Shown here piece after piece: positions 1 to 11,392 of a stretch of 64,000 nt of DNA (positions within the stretch are counted from its first letter, which is position 1; every line of letters begins with the position of its first letter). Origin of the DNA: Monosporascus cannonballus (lineage: Eukaryota; Ascomycota; Sordariomycetes; Xylariales); the NCBI GenBank assembly GCA_004154925.1, contig QJNS01000219.1, positions 1 through 64,000 on the forward strand. Reading direction: 5' to 3'. The notes beneath the pieces are model-generated. The model had not been told where the DNA came from and did no database searches. It worked only from the letters and a program-made list of their open reading frames with translations. A program made the translations under genes and the position numbers.

Positions 1-121
1 GGGGGGTTGTATTCTGCAAGGAGTGCTTAATAGATTCACGATTCGGGAATAGAAAACTTACACCGAAGGGAAGGCACGAACGGGTTGTAAATAATACATT
101 ACACATGATCAAGCCGCCTTA

Positions 122-418
122 AGTAGCAGGAATAACTTTATAAGGTTCCTCTGCTATGACTCTGTCCGTTGGTTGGAAGAATCTGACGACTTCGCCTGCC
201 TCGACGGGTCGGGCCACCCCGTCGCCGAGGACGCGGGGGTCGCCCGGGGCTGAGAGGAGACAAGGCTGCATACCGCGCTGCGCGCCCCCAACGCCGAGGA
301 GCAGGAGAGGGGCCGGTGGCTCGAGACGCTGGCGACCCCGCGCGCGGGGGATCGCGACCGGGTCAGCACGAATTTCGGCAACCCGTAGGAGCGCCTCGAG
401 CGTATGGCGGGCATATTA
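122..418 (+). pseudogene. Broken coding frame, unknown protein
   Basis: One reading frame (codon at 155 = TAT, then GAC TCT GTC) reads as a protein-like, charged sequence containing YDSVRWLEESDDFACLDG and later EEQERGRWLETLATP. It is broken by TGA at 251-253 and TAG at 386-388. Both stops are one C-to-T change away from a sense codon (CGA, CAG), the mutation type seen in the RIP-decayed elements of this window. No start codon or splice pattern is clear. I do not recognise the family. It may be a relic of a gene whose other part is the frame at 739-1074, or simply GC-rich non-coding DNA. Confidence 0.3.
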
Positions 419-738
419 CAGCTTCGATGGTTCCGTATTAGGGAAGGTGTTTGTGAAAGTGCACTTTTGGTTGATAACGTGGCAAGTGGTCTTTTAATAA
501 GAAGCGCTTGGGAGCCGTGCAAGCTGAGGTGTCGCTTAGGTTTACCTTGTCTTGATCGCTGTGTCTGGTCGCCTCGATTTAGATCATTCCTGGAGGGTAG
601 GCGGTCACGATTGGGCCTAGTGGCAGTAGCACGGCCAAATACCTACCGTCCTTCCAGTCTACATGCTCTCCCTGTAAGATTACTAATACGGAGGGCATTG
701 GTTAAGTGCTTACCTAAAGGGAGACTCTCTTGTTTTTC

Positions 739-1074
739 ATGACAGCCGCCTCAGAGAATGCCCCACAGGGCCCGAAGCCGAGCCGGCAGCGCTAGCTAGT
801 CGAGACGTGCGTGGTGGGAGCTCCCCGGGCCGCGATTCGTGAGAATCCTAGTCTACGGCTGGGGACGGAGACGGCCAAGCCTCCCTTGGCGTGCGGGTCG
901 GACTCGCTGGGCCGTCATCGGGCTCCGCAACTGGGCTCCGACGCACGGATGGAACTTGGCTCCGAGGAGTTAAGCACGGTCGAAAACACAGCCGTAGAGT
1001 CATTGGATTGGGGATGTGGTGCGTCGCCAGACCAATGGGGAAAGCACCTCGGGGATACGATGACCTTCGCTTAG
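739..1074 (+). pseudogene. Broken coding frame with ATG, unknown protein
   Basis: A frame opens with ATG at 739 (MTAASENAPQGPKPSRQR), meets TAG at 793-795 and then stays open to TAG at 1072-1074. The second part contains ENTAVESLDWGCGASPDQW. The single internal stop is again a CAG-to-TAG type change. GC content and codon pattern differ from the AT-rich flanks. No domain is recognised, so this could be a chance open frame. Confidence 0.25.
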
Positions 1075-1466
1075 CTTTTTAGCACACGTTGAATACCCAT
1101 CGTATCATCCTTGATAGTCCGCAGTGCACGTGTTCGTCGATCGGTGCAGACGGCGCGAGAAATTAATAGTAGGCGGCTTGCCACCGCCCTGGACCTAGAC
1201 TAGGCCGGCTGTGTTTATTGTTTTATTTTTCTGGGATTGTACTGTTACCTAGCTATCAAGGAAGCCAGCACTTAGCCTGGCGGCCTGCTTATATGGTATC
1301 CCCAAACACACGATACGATTGGCGATGAGCCATTACCCATTTAAACACCGGGAGATATGGTATATACTTTCCGGACCAACCATAATACCAAACCGAAAGC
1401 CCTCTCTGACCTGTTCCTCTATCCATTCCGGTACGTCCCCGTGATCCTAGAACCGAGGTCTCCGCA
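1075..1466. other. Intergenic, nothing recognised
   Basis: No convincing coding frame or RNA gene. This is the 3' side of the MGS1 gene, so its terminator region should lie here. Confidence 0.5.
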
Positions 1467-3182
1467 TCACGCATCCTCCACAGCCAGGTCGGGATCGACC
1501 TCGGTGCCAAGGTCGCGGTCCTCGAGGAACCTGCGTCCCAGCAGGGCGTCGGGGAGGTAGTCCTGCTTGACCTTGCCGTCGCGGTAGTTGGGGTTGTACT
1601 TGTACTCGCGGCCGTAGCCGAGCTCGCGCATGAGGCGGGTAGGGGCGTTGCGGAGGTGCGGCGGGACGGGCAGGCCGGCGACCCCGGGCTCGCGGAGGGC
1701 GGCGAAGGCGTTGTTGAGCCCGCGGTAGGCGCGGGTGCTCTTGGGGGCCAGGGAGAGCGCGACGGCGCAGTGGGCCAGCGGGATTCGCGCCTCGGGCATG
1801 CCGATCTGGTGGGCGGCGGTGTAGGCGGCGGTGGCGAGCGGCAGCAGCGAGCTGTCGGCGAGCCCGACGTCCTCGCTGGCGATGACGACCATGCGGCGCG
1901 CCACGAAGAGCGGGTCCTCGCCCGACTGCAGCATACGCGCGAGGTAGTACAGCGCGGCGTCCGGGTCGGAGCCCCGGACGCTCTTGTGGAACGCCGAGAT
2001 GGTGTCGTAGTGTTGGTCCCCCGCCCGGTCGTACACGAGCGTCTTGGTCAGCGACGCCTTGATGCCCTCCTTGGTGATACCCTCGCGGCCTGTCAGCGAC
2101 ATGGCGAGCTCCAGTAGGTTGAGCGCCGACCGCGCGTCTCCGTCGGCGAACCTCGCTAGGTACGCCAGGAGCTCCTCGTCGATGAGGGGCGACGGCGGCG
2201 TGGCCGTGGCTGCCTTCTCCGCCTCTAGTGCTCGCAGTAGTATCCTCTGGACGTCCTCCGTGCCCAGTTTCTGTAGGGTGAAGGTCCGACACCTCGACAA
2301 CAGCGCGTTCACCACCTTAAAGCTGGGATTCTCCGTGGTGGCGCCGATGAGCGTTATCGTGCCCGCCTCCACTGGTGTTAAAAACACGTCCTGCTGCACC
2401 TTGGAGAAGCGATGTATCTCGTCGCAGAATATGATGGTCTTCCGGCCCGTCAGCGCCAACTCGTTGGCAGCGTCGGCGAATATTTTCTTGCATTCGGCCA
2501 CCCCCGAGCTCGTCGCGTTCATTTCGATGAATCGCGAACCGACCATATGCGCTATGCACCGAGCTATCGTTGTCTTCCCGGTGCCAGACCCTCCCCACAG
2601 TATCATGGACGGGACCCGATCGGACTCTATTAGCGAACGGAGGACGCCGCTTGGACCGACCAAATCCTGACCGAACACATCGTCGAAGCTCTGGGGTCGC
2701 ATGCGCTCGGCTAGCGGCGCTGCCCTGTTCGTCTTCGTCTTCTTGGCGACGGGACCAGCCTCTCTCGTAGGTATGTTCTCTGCTGTGCGAGCACCCTCTG
2801 CTTGGGGGTGGTCCTCTCCAGGACCCTCGTCGAATCTTCGTTTGACGCCGCCATTCAACCTAGTCGCCCCCCCGCCACCGCCGCCTCCGTTTCCAGCTCC
2901 ACCTGCGCCGGTAGCTCCGCTTCCTAAGGGTACTAGAACCCTGCCCGCCGTGGCGTGCCGTTTCGATGAGGGGGTCTGAAAGAAGATGGAGGCGGGCCGC
3001 TTCTGGGATGCCGGTACGGAGGCATTAGTCTGGGTATTCGACGGAGGGGGACACGGAGACGACTCGGATGCTGGCGGCGGTGCTGGCGGGTTCTCGACGA
3101 TGTGAGTCTGGCATCCCGAGTCGAGATGATCGTTGATTTTGGAAGGCTGGACTTGCTTCGTGCAGGCCGGACACTCCACCAT
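1467..3182 (-). CDS. MGS1: MGS1/WRNIP1-family AAA+ ATPase
   Basis: Single-exon gene of 571 residues, close to the length of yeast Mgs1. It starts at an ATG in good context (ACCATGG). The N-terminus has a UBZ-type zinc finger (C4, C7, H19, C24 in CPACTK...INDHLDSGC), which in this family binds ubiquitin. A low-complexity linker follows, with a glycine run at about 94-105. The AAA+ module shows Walker A GGSGTGKTT (about 197-205), Walker B IIFCDEIHRF (about 249-258) and sensor 1 GATTENP (about 280-286). The MgsA/WRNIP1 C-terminal helical domain is intact to the end (KVKQDYLPDALLGRRF). The family acts in the nucleus at stalled replication forks with PCNA and polymerase delta. An SIFFQTP stretch near 65-71 is only loosely PIP-box-like. 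Nothing looks broken. Confidence 0.95.
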   Translation of the reverse strand: MVECPACTKQVQPSKINDHLDSGCQTHIVENPPAPPPASESSPCPPPSNTQTNASVPASQKRPASIFFQTPSSKRHATAGRVLVPLGSGATGAGGAGNGGGGGGGATRLNGGVKRRFDEGPGEDHPQAEGARTAENIPTREAGPVAKKTKTNRAAPLAERMRPQSFDDVFGQDLVGPSGVLRSLIESDRVPSMILWGGSGTGKTTIARCIAHMVGSRFIEMNATSSGVAECKKIFADAANELALTGRKTIIFCDEIHRFSKVQQDVFLTPVEAGTITLIGATTENPSFKVVNALLSRCRTFTLQKLGTEDVQRILLRALEAEKAATATPPSPLIDEELLAYLARFADGDARSALNLLELAMSLTGREGITKEGIKASLTKTLVYDRAGDQHYDTISAFHKSVRGSDPDAALYYLARMLQSGEDPLFVARRMVVIASEDVGLADSSLLPLATAAYTAAHQIGMPEARIPLAHCAVALSLAPKSTRAYRGLNNAFAALREPGVAGLPVPPHLRNAPTRLMRELGYGREYKYNPNYRDGKVKQDYLPDALLGRRFLEDRDLGTEVDPDLAVEDA

Positions 3183-3230
3183 GGTTCATACAGTACTATA
3201 CAGTATATATGTAGCTAGGTGGTTTTAGTG

Positions 3231-3251
3231 GTAGTAGTAGTAGTAGTAGTA
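3231..3251. repeat. (GTA)7 microsatellite
   Basis: Seven uninterrupted GTA triplets about 50 bp upstream of the MGS1 start codon, so in its promoter or 5' leader. Confidence 0.85.
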
Positions 3252-3507
3252 TGAGAGAAGACCAGAAATAGAGAGAAAGGAAGAAAAGAGGCACAAGCAC
3301 TACCTATCCAACCTCTCCCCCACGAAGCTTTTACGTTTGTGCTCCAAAACCCAAGAGATTGCCGGAACGATTTGGCAAAAGAGGCGCACGCTTCGGTGAC
3401 GCGTGGGGATTGCAGTAGCCAGCCAGACCGCGGCCCGTGTTTCGCTAATTGGGCTGCGTTCAATTAGTGTAATGGGGCCCACATCTCGACCGTCCCCTAC
3501 TAGTCGT

Positions 3508-3551
3508 ACTGGAGGCGCACTGAAGGCGCACTGGAGGCGCACTGGAGGTGC
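3508..3551. repeat. 11-bp minisatellite, four copies
   Basis: Four head-to-tail copies of ACTGGAGGCGC, with one base changed in the second (GAAGG) and fourth (GGTGC) copies. It lies between the MGS1 start and the 3' end of the Utp12-domain gene. The rest of 3183-3804 shows no coding frame I can support. Confidence 0.85.
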
Positions 3552-3804
3552 ACCGGTAACCCTGTACATATGGTATAAAGCTAAATCTGGCGATATCCGC
3601 ATAGAGGGCATTAAGGTTTATACAGGGGTAAATAGCTCTGGGGTGTGCAATGGGCGTATTCGAGACGTTGAACCGCAGACCTATCACCCCGGGGACATAC
3701 ACGCACTTGACGTGCTGGTCGTGGCCAAGTTGTTTTGAACGGGTATCGCATGCATTTACCACGCATCTATTCAACATTATATGGTTTCAACACAGATGCC
3801 ACCC

Positions 3805-5040
3805 TCACTTCCTTCGTCTCGAGGCCTGTGTCGTTCGCGGACGCTTGGATGGAGGAACCGCCTCCGCCTCGCTGTCCTCCTCCTCCTCCGACTCGACATC
3901 CTCGTGATTTACCTCGTTCTCGTCTAGTTCCTCTTCAGCATCAAGCTCCTCCTCCTCTCCCTCGCCCTCGCTAGACTCCTCGTCATCTTCCGAATCATCA
4001 ATCGTATCAACGACGCCATTGGTGACGGGGAACTCGTCCTCATCGCCCTCCATGTCCCCATTGACCATACCGGCGTCGCTGTCTTCTCCTTCCACGTAGA
4101 CAACCCCCTCTTCCCCGTCTTCTCCCTCGTCGTCGTCCGAGTCGATGTTCCGGTGCGTACCGCGCCGTAGCTGCATTTGGGCATCTAGGAGATCCAGTTT
4201 CCCTTTAAGGGCCAGCAGCGAGTTGAGACCCCTTGAGCGTTCTTCTAATACTCGGTGCAGCTCGCTCAACTTCTTGGACAGCCCCGGCTGCGTCGCTAAT
4301 GCGCCCCCATGTGCGATCAGGGTCCATTGTACCCAGGTCATCAGACTTCCGGCTCTTCCGGGCCGCCTGTGCATCCTCGATGCGAGCTTGGTGAGCAACG
4401 TGCCGGCGAGGGTCGAATTCAGGCGCTGGATCGTGTTGCGGACCGTCGCAAGGTCCGTGGTGTGGAGGCACGACTCAAGAAGATCCGTGTCGTCGGTGCG
4501 CAGCGCCTGCGTTAGGACGGTACCCAGAGACGCGGAGCTCGGGGGCGCCAGCGTACGTCCGGGAGTAGTCAAAGCATTGGACTGATGCGCCGACAGCGCC
4601 GAAGGGACATCTATCGTCTCATTCGCCCGGACGAGGTCACCAAATGTTGGGGCGGTAGGTTCCTGATCAGACTCTCCATCCGTCGGCTGGTTTGGCGACG
4701 GTATATTCATGTCCACATCTCCATTTTCGTCGGGTATTGAGCGCGCACTCTTCAGTGCATTCAGCTGACGCGGTGCCTCCTCATTATGTACGACGCCATT
4801 GCTTGTGGTTGATGTTCCTGCCTTCTCCTGTTCATCCCCGTCTGATAGCTCGTATTCGCTGCTACCGGAATCGCTCGAAATTTCTATTACTGCCTCGTCT
4901 GCATCGTCACCCGTTTTTGAGATGCCGGGTGCTGACACAGCCGTGTCCGCTTCGTTGACGTGAGTTCTCAGTGGCTTCTTCGCACTTTGTTTGACGACCG
5001 GCTGGGCGATCTTGGTCGGAGGTTTACGCTTGGTAGACAT
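3805..5040 (-). CDS. Utp12-domain U3 snoRNP / t-UTP protein (UTP5-like)
   Basis: I take the ATG at 5040 (MSTKRKPPTK) rather than the longer open frame to 5130, because the upstream 30 codons look like leader and the chosen ATG has A at -3. This gives 411 residues. The N-terminal third is acidic and serine-rich and includes AVIEISSDS, which resembles a SUMO-interacting motif. Residues about 170-290 (LGTVLTQALRTDDTDLLES through HRRPGRAGSLMTWVQWTL to LKGKLDLLDAQMQLRR) are the Utp12/WDR43-type C-terminal domain of small-subunit processome proteins. The tail is a long Asp/Glu tract ending in a basic PPSKRPRTTQASRRRK, a likely nucleolar signal. The family acts in early pre-18S rRNA processing in the nucleolus. 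Pezizomycotina versions are annotated Utp5-like and lack recognisable WD40 repeats, as here. Confidence 0.85.
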   Translation of the reverse strand: MSTKRKPPTKIAQPVVKQSAKKPLRTHVNEADTAVSAPGISKTGDDADEAVIEISSDSGSSEYELSDGDEQEKAGTSTTSNGVVHNEEAPRQLNALKSARSIPDENGDVDMNIPSPNQPTDGESDQEPTAPTFGDLVRANETIDVPSALSAHQSNALTTPGRTLAPPSSASLGTVLTQALRTDDTDLLESCLHTTDLATVRNTIQRLNSTLAGTLLTKLASRMHRRPGRAGSLMTWVQWTLIAHGGALATQPGLSKKLSELHRVLEERSRGLNSLLALKGKLDLLDAQMQLRRGTHRNIDSDDDEGEDGEEGVVYVEGEDSDAGMVNGDMEGDEDEFPVTNGVVDTIDDSEDDEESSEGEGEEEELDAEEELDENEVNHEDVESEEEEDSEAEAVPPSKRPRTTQASRRRK

Positions 5041-8000
5041 AGTGTTGAGGTCGTGAAAGTGATGAAGCTGGCGAATGGGTGGTTGCAGAGCCCTAAGAAA
5101 AATATACTCGAGCGTGCGAGATTGGGTCACCTCCGAATGGTACTAGGTACTGGCAGTTTTGGTTTGCTACGATGCAGATTACCTATGATGTTGCAAGTAG
5201 CACCGCGCCATAGCCTCCTAGAGCACGAAAATTTCCCATAGTAACCATCCTTAACATCAAGCAATTGGGATTGATCTTAACTTTTTCTATGATAAGGAAG
5301 AGACCCACTTCGCAGATAGGCCGCAGAGTTTTTCCGCCGCGGGTGGTGGAGGAGGGGAGAGGTATTAGGTACCTGGCGCCCGAGTAGGCACCTATAGGTA
5401 CCCACCTACTTATATAACTAGATGGTAGAGCTGGCATCGGGGTACGAGCGGGTTATCATGTAAGTTAGAACATAGTCTGTTGTAAAACTTATAAAACAAT
5501 AAAAATCCAGTGACCCTGACTAATCTGATACCCTCTTGATGGAAAAGCTCAGAGCATTTTTCTCCAACTGTCCAGGAGGATGCCATCGTACTTTACGATT
5601 TCCGAGGACAAACTCATGAAAGTCACGTGATGACAAGGCGCCGGAGCTTGGGGAAACGTAAGCTTCAGATAGATCCATGAATGCTGCGAAAATCGCGACC
5701 GATAAGATCTCGGGCTGAAGATATCTCACTCCCGGGGTGTCTCAAGCTTCATTTCGTCCCCCCTGAAGTACGCGTCATGATTGGATCGCGACATGGATAA
5801 GTGCCTAAAGGACGTTGTGCGATCGCTCCGTGATTGGTTATGTCTTTCTTCTGCCAACGCTTCGGGCAGAGTATTGGCTGATTTCAAGGACCCGAGAGTA
5901 CCCAAGTACAGAGAGAGAACTCTGCTCCATCGTCGCCCGACCCTTGCTTTCCACTGCTCCCCTCAAGCCTCCCCTTTTGAAGCCACACAAGTCCACACAG
6001 GCCACACAGACCATGCTAACCCCAAGCAGATGAACCATCATTATCCCGCACTGTTTAAAGCTCCAAGGCGAGTCCATGATTGGCCCTTACGGCCGAGTCT
6101 ATAGGCACAGAAGGGGTGGCTAGGACGCTGCCCTTGTCACGTCCTGCTCTTGCGACGAACCGTGATTTGACTTTTTGGGGTCGCCCCTTCTACAAATACG
6201 GAGTGACCCCAATTCCAGAAATTTTCGCGACCCGATTCTCGTGGAAAAGAGAGACCAACCTGAGCCTTGAGATTTTTTTTTTAACTTCCTCCCTCCTCTT
6301 TTCCCTTCCGCCTCGCAACCAACCAACCACCCCTCCCGTTTCTCCGACAATCACCGATCATCTCCAAAAATAACAAAAAGATAATAATAATAATCCAGCA
6401 GCACAACTGCGGCACCACCAAGTACCAAAGTATCTTTCCTTAACTTTGGACTTCCTCCAAAAAGGTACAACTTTGCAATCCCTTTTTGTGCTTGACCCTT
6501 GTCTGTCGCATCGCAGCGCGTCGCATCCATTCGTCGCAATTCCAATATCGCAAGGTTCGCCTTGCAGCGGTTGCAGGGACAGATGTAATACGTTCCTTTT
6601 CCTTTTACGCCCTTTTCATATCGCACCATTACCCCCCATAGCCTTGTATTTATTCAGACAACACTTCATACTTAAAACATTTTTCAACGGTGTCACCGCC
6701 CTCGTCCGTTCTCGGTCGGCCCCACATCCGACGACAAATTATCGTGAAACCCGACAGCGGAGGGGGAGGAGAAGTCCTCTTCAACAACCGTGGCGTATTT
6801 CCGTTTGATCTGGTCCGTTTCGGCAAATCGTCGTCACCTCTCAGTTTCACTGCGCATTGCAAACCCCACATCTCGGCGCACGTTCCTAAGATCCTCGTCT
6901 CGTCTTCGAGAGTTGACATGTCTATTTAGTCCGGGATTCACTCAGGATATCCTGCGCAGTCGGGTATTCCACCGCCATCCGCTGTAAAAATCTGAGATTC
7001 AGTATTTCTTTCAGTCATTCGGTGTACCATCGATTTTCCCTTGGTCTCCTTTGAAGTCTATTTCCGGGACTTGAGAAGCAAGCCGGCGCACTTGCCTTTG
7101 ACTCATCATAGTGTGGGAACCAAGGTAATTATATCTGTTTCATTGTCGCACTGAGCATTTACCTCTCCTTTCCGTCGTCATTTTGACCCGATCACTATAT
7201 ATTCATTTATATGTATGGGTCGCATCACCCTCGTTACTTGCATGTCCGGCGCGATCACTATTCCTGTATACTCAACTTATCCCGATTGTTCCGGCCGTTT
7301 AAGGCAAGCAAGAGATCCCGGGAGCTGCCATTCCGCCCCAGACCCACGCCGCACACCCGGCGCAAATGCTCCAGCACAGATACTGGGAATACAGTCGCAT
7401 CTTAATTAAGGCAAGGCTTGTTCAATATTGCGACTCGCCACTGCACCCTATAGCAATTCCTCTTTCAATTTTTGTCCCTCGTGCCCGCGCCTATTCAGGT
7501 AGGGACCATCCAGACCGTTCGTACTTCACCAGCCATCATCCCTCCAGCACCTCCCATCGCAGTTGCGCTACACACGCCCTCCCCCTGCCCCTCTTCGCCC
7601 AATGCGGTAGTCTCGTGTTACCTCATCGCGCTACCCACAGCCGATAAGAGACGCGATAAAAGAGGAGCTCTGGCCAATTTTTCGCAAAATAAAAAGCAGA
7701 GCTGTCCGATAAATAGTACTTGCCGCACCGTCGCAGGTTCCTTGCGACCCTGCGACCAGAAAAAATACCCAGCCTCCTCCTCATTGGCCAACCACCTGCC
7801 AACCCGATACCTTCCCTCATGTGAGACAAATCCCGACCCGCCGCATTTCGCAAGGCTGGTGGAAAGCTTCACCTTGCCACCGGTCCTCTCTCATTTCTTC
7901 TTCAGCATCGCTCTGCAATACCCTGCTGTTGTCGCCCTTTCACTCCCATCACATTATTTCGCATTATTCTTCCGCCGTTGTTTTGGAGACCCGTTTATAG

Positions 8001-8429
8001 CTTCCTTCATCTTCCCGTGTTGTGCCGCGACACGTAATTTTACCTGAAGCTTGTCACTGACTCGCCCCACACTCACCAGTTTGCGACGCCAAGTCCTGAG
8101 AGCAATCAACCGCTGTTGGGCAGTACGGAATCCCGCCCACCCACGCATCGGGCGCTGAAACGGTATGCCGGCTCCTAGCAAACCCTTTCCTCCCCGAATG
8201 GCCACTGCAGCACATGCCGCTGAGCGCACTCATATTGCACACGCGCTCTACCGGCGGCGCCATAACATTTATGCCTTCACGTCACATCAGCTGCTCCCAA
8301 TCCATTTAGCTGACAAAGCCTTCTCTAGCAGATTCAACAGGTGAATCAGGTTCATGCCGTGGCTTTGTCAATTCTCACCATCGTCCGATCCTCGAACAAC
8401 GCACTTTGTCATCGTGTCCGACCCGACGA
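5041..8429. other. Divergent promoter region and long pyrimidine-rich leader
   Basis: 3.4 kb separates the minus-strand Utp12-domain gene from the plus-strand bromodomain gene. The segment about 6,250-8,340 is strikingly C/T-rich on the plus strand, as is typical of long fungal promoters and 5' leaders. Several open frames exist (for example 7472-8047), but their composition is that of a CT tract and I do not accept them as genes. Leader introns or upstream ORFs of the bromodomain gene could lie here. Confidence 0.5.
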
Positions 8430-11392
8430 ATGGCAGTCATGGCCACGGAACAGCCCCAGACTTTACCGATCGATCAGAAGACTAAGACTTCTACGGAAGT
8501 GGGAGATATGGCAGTCGACGAAGCGACAGTGCCAGCGGTTAATGGGTGAGTGCTCCTCCCACATCGGACATGTCGAAAAGTGTGCTCACCTCCCACGACA
8601 TAGCCACGCCAAGACCGAAGAGAATCAGACGGAGGAATCCGAAGAAGTAGCCACGGTGAATGGAAAGGTTGGGTCTCCAACGCCAGATGCAACTAAGGAT
8701 GCGCAAAATCGGCAAGCATTTGCGGCGAATAGCAGCCTTCCCGAGCAAACACCTACAAAGCCACCTGTTGAGCCAGAGGCCGGCGATGATACCGAGATGG
8801 CTGACGTCAATGGGGCTCCCGTCGACGGAAGGAAGGAGCCTTCGCCGACAGCAGAACCTGAGAAGGAGAACGTTGGCGAGCCGTCTCCCAAGGAAGCGAC
8901 GCTGCCGGAAACGCCAGCTGCCACGACAGTTGATACTGCGAAGCCGGAATCTACATCGGAGCCAACGGTCGACGATTCCATGGAGGTCGATGCGTCCACC
9001 GAGCGGCCCGATCCAGCCCCGAGCGGCGAACATGGTGACAACACGCAAGGTACTACGAGCGGCGATGCACCCATGGCTTCGTCAGAAAATCCGATTCAGC
9101 AAGCGGCTGAAGAATCCAAATCCGACCAACCAACCGGGGATAACGCGCCTTCGGAAGCACGTGCTGCATCACCGTCTAAGGTATCGCGTATGCGGGAGCG
9201 GGAGGACGACTGCCCAGATGAGCCGGCCAGTAAGCGGGCAAAGACTGAAGATACCGCCACGCCGGCGGCTGACTCATTGGCTGTGGCAAATGGACCATCA
9301 CCGACTCCTCAGGCCTCGGGAGCGCCTCCCTCTGATAGCTTTCCCGACGATCAAGTCATTACACCGCATCAGAACAAGCAGATACGGGCGTATCTGGCAG
9401 GCCTCAAGAAAACCAAGAATGGCATGCCTTTCCGACAGTCAGTTGAGAAATTATGGCCGGTTATTTGGGATGACTATAGCAAGAAAGTCGAGGAGCCTGT
9501 CGACCTCTCTTTGTTCGAGACAAGACTCCGCGAGGAGAAGTACGCGACTTATGGGGCGTTCAAGGCCGATGTCGAGCTCCTATACACGAACTCGCTTGCC
9601 TTCAATGGTCCAGACCACGATGTGACTGGCGCCGGTGCCGTTGTGCGGGATCAGATCCTTACGAGATTACAGGAGATATCCAAGTCAGAAGAGCCTGCGA
9701 AACCTGAAAAAGGCAAGGCTCAACCGACACGCCATGCCGAACCTCGCTCCGCCAATCAGGTGAGAAGACAGTCGCAGCCACAGGCCGGTCGGACAACATC
9801 AAGTCCGAAGCCGAAGGCTGAGCCAGCTCCGCCAGCTGCGTCATCTACCGTGTCGGCAGCACCAGCCTTTGCGATTCCTCCCAATGGTATCCCCCAAATT
9901 CGTCGCGACTCCACTCGTGAAGATGGCGACAGGCCCAAGAGACCAATACACCCCCCGAAGAGCCGAGATCTCGACTACGGTTCATCGAAGGTCAATCGCA
10001 AGAAGAGGATGGACCCCGAGCAACGATTCCATGATGAGGTTCTGAATGAGGTGAAAAAGGGGAAATACTTCCACATGAATCAATGGTTCATGGAACCTGT
10101 TGACCCTGTCGCCCTCAATATACCGACTTATTTCAGTATTGTCAAGAAGCCCATGGACCTAAGCACAATGACCCGCAAAAACCTCGACGGCCACTACAAA
10201 TCCTCTAAAGATATTGAGAAAGACATGAGATTGATCGTGCATAACGCCGAACTGTTCAACGGAAAAGAACACGAGGTCGCTAAGTTGGGTAAAGACCTTG
10301 AAGAGCTCTTTAAGGCTGAACTTGCCAAGAAGGACCAGTGGATGGCGCATCACTATCCACAAGACGAGCCCTCTGCCGTGAATGCGTCTGCTGCTAGTCC
10401 CGAACGCAGCATCCACGAATCCGAGGACGAGAGCGTGGCCGACGGGGAAGAAGACACCAACGAGGCGATTCGCAGCTTGCAGGTCCGATTGAACGAGGAA
10501 CAAGATAAACTTAATACCCTGTTAGGCTCCAAAAAGCCGGAACTTACCATGATAGAGATTCAGCAGCAAATGGTATCGATGCTTCAGCGCAAGCTCGTGG
10601 AGGAGAAAACGAAATTCCACAGTGAAGAGAGGAAATCGAAGGCGAAGAAGAAGGGCTCGAAGAGTAAGCCGAAGCCAGGCTCAAGCGCTGCAGCTGCTAG
10701 CGGCAGCAAGAAGGCTTCAGTTAGCAGCAGCGCAGTCGCCAAGAAGAGCTCAGGCGGCCACACGAAGAAGCCAGCCCCAAAGAAGCGGGCAATCGGGCCC
10801 CTAGAAAAGGCTGTCATCGAGGAGGGTATTAGCAATCTCGATGGCAATACCTTAACGAAGGCTGTTGACATTATCAAGAGAGACACTGGTCAAAACGTGA
10901 GTTTAGCGCCCCGCTTTCCCTGATCAGACTGATTTGTGACGGCACATTCCTATATATACATTCGCGGACCCCGCGAAATATATGTCGCCAATCGCGTCTG
11001 GATGACAACTAACCTGTTATGAATAGGAGAATGATGAAGGCGAGATGGAGCTCGATATTGAATCTCTCACTCAGGAAGCTCTCGGCAAGCTTTATGATCT
11101 CATCCACAAAGCGCATCCTCACATCCGCGCAGCCCTGGAGAAAAAGCCGGAATATAGTAGCCAAACAACCGCGCCGGAACCGGAACCAAAGGTGAGGACC
11201 AGCGGTCCTCCAAAGCCGAAGAAGAATAAGCCCATGAATAAGCACGAGCAAGAACGGAAGATTGAGCAGCTCCGAGAGCTGAAGGCCAAACTGGCGCGTC
11301 AAGGGAGTGGCAGCCAGGAACCGCCTCCTACCACCGGTGCCGAGGATCAACCTGCCGAGTCGAGCGAGGAAGAGTCTTCAGAAGAAGAATAG
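8430..11392 (+). CDS. bdf1: BET-family double bromodomain protein (Bdf1-like)
   Basis: Three exons: 8430-8545, 8604-10896 and 11027-11392, giving 924 residues. Intron 1 (8546-8603, 58 bp, GTGAGT...TAG) and intron 2 (10897-11026, 130 bp, GTGAGT, branch site CTAAC, AATAG) keep the frame. The ATG at 8439 is an in-frame alternative with better context. After an acidic, Pro/Ser/Thr-rich N-terminus come bromodomain 1 (about 295-401, acetyl-lysine Asn in AFNGPDHDV), bromodomain 2 (about 509-620, PVDPVALNIPTYF loop, HNAELFN) and, after a coiled segment and Lys/Ser-rich linker, the NET/ET domain (about 765-843), which intron 2 interrupts. The C-terminus is acidic (SSEEESSEEE). The family reads acetylated histone H4 and supports TFIID-dependent transcription in the nucleus. 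Without intron 2 removal the ET domain would be lost. Confidence 0.93.

Noticed and set aside
500..1080. Possible ribosomal RNA fragment because of high GC
   Set aside because: No conserved rRNA core words are seen, and one frame reads as protein-like.
5040..5130. 30-codon N-terminal extension of the Utp12-domain gene
   Set aside because: The downstream ATG has better context and begins the typical basic, low-complexity N-terminus.
7472..8047. 191-codon open frame on the plus strand
   Set aside because: It lies in a C/T-rich leader; its composition (Pro, Ser, Phe, Leu) follows the tract, and several frames are open there at once.
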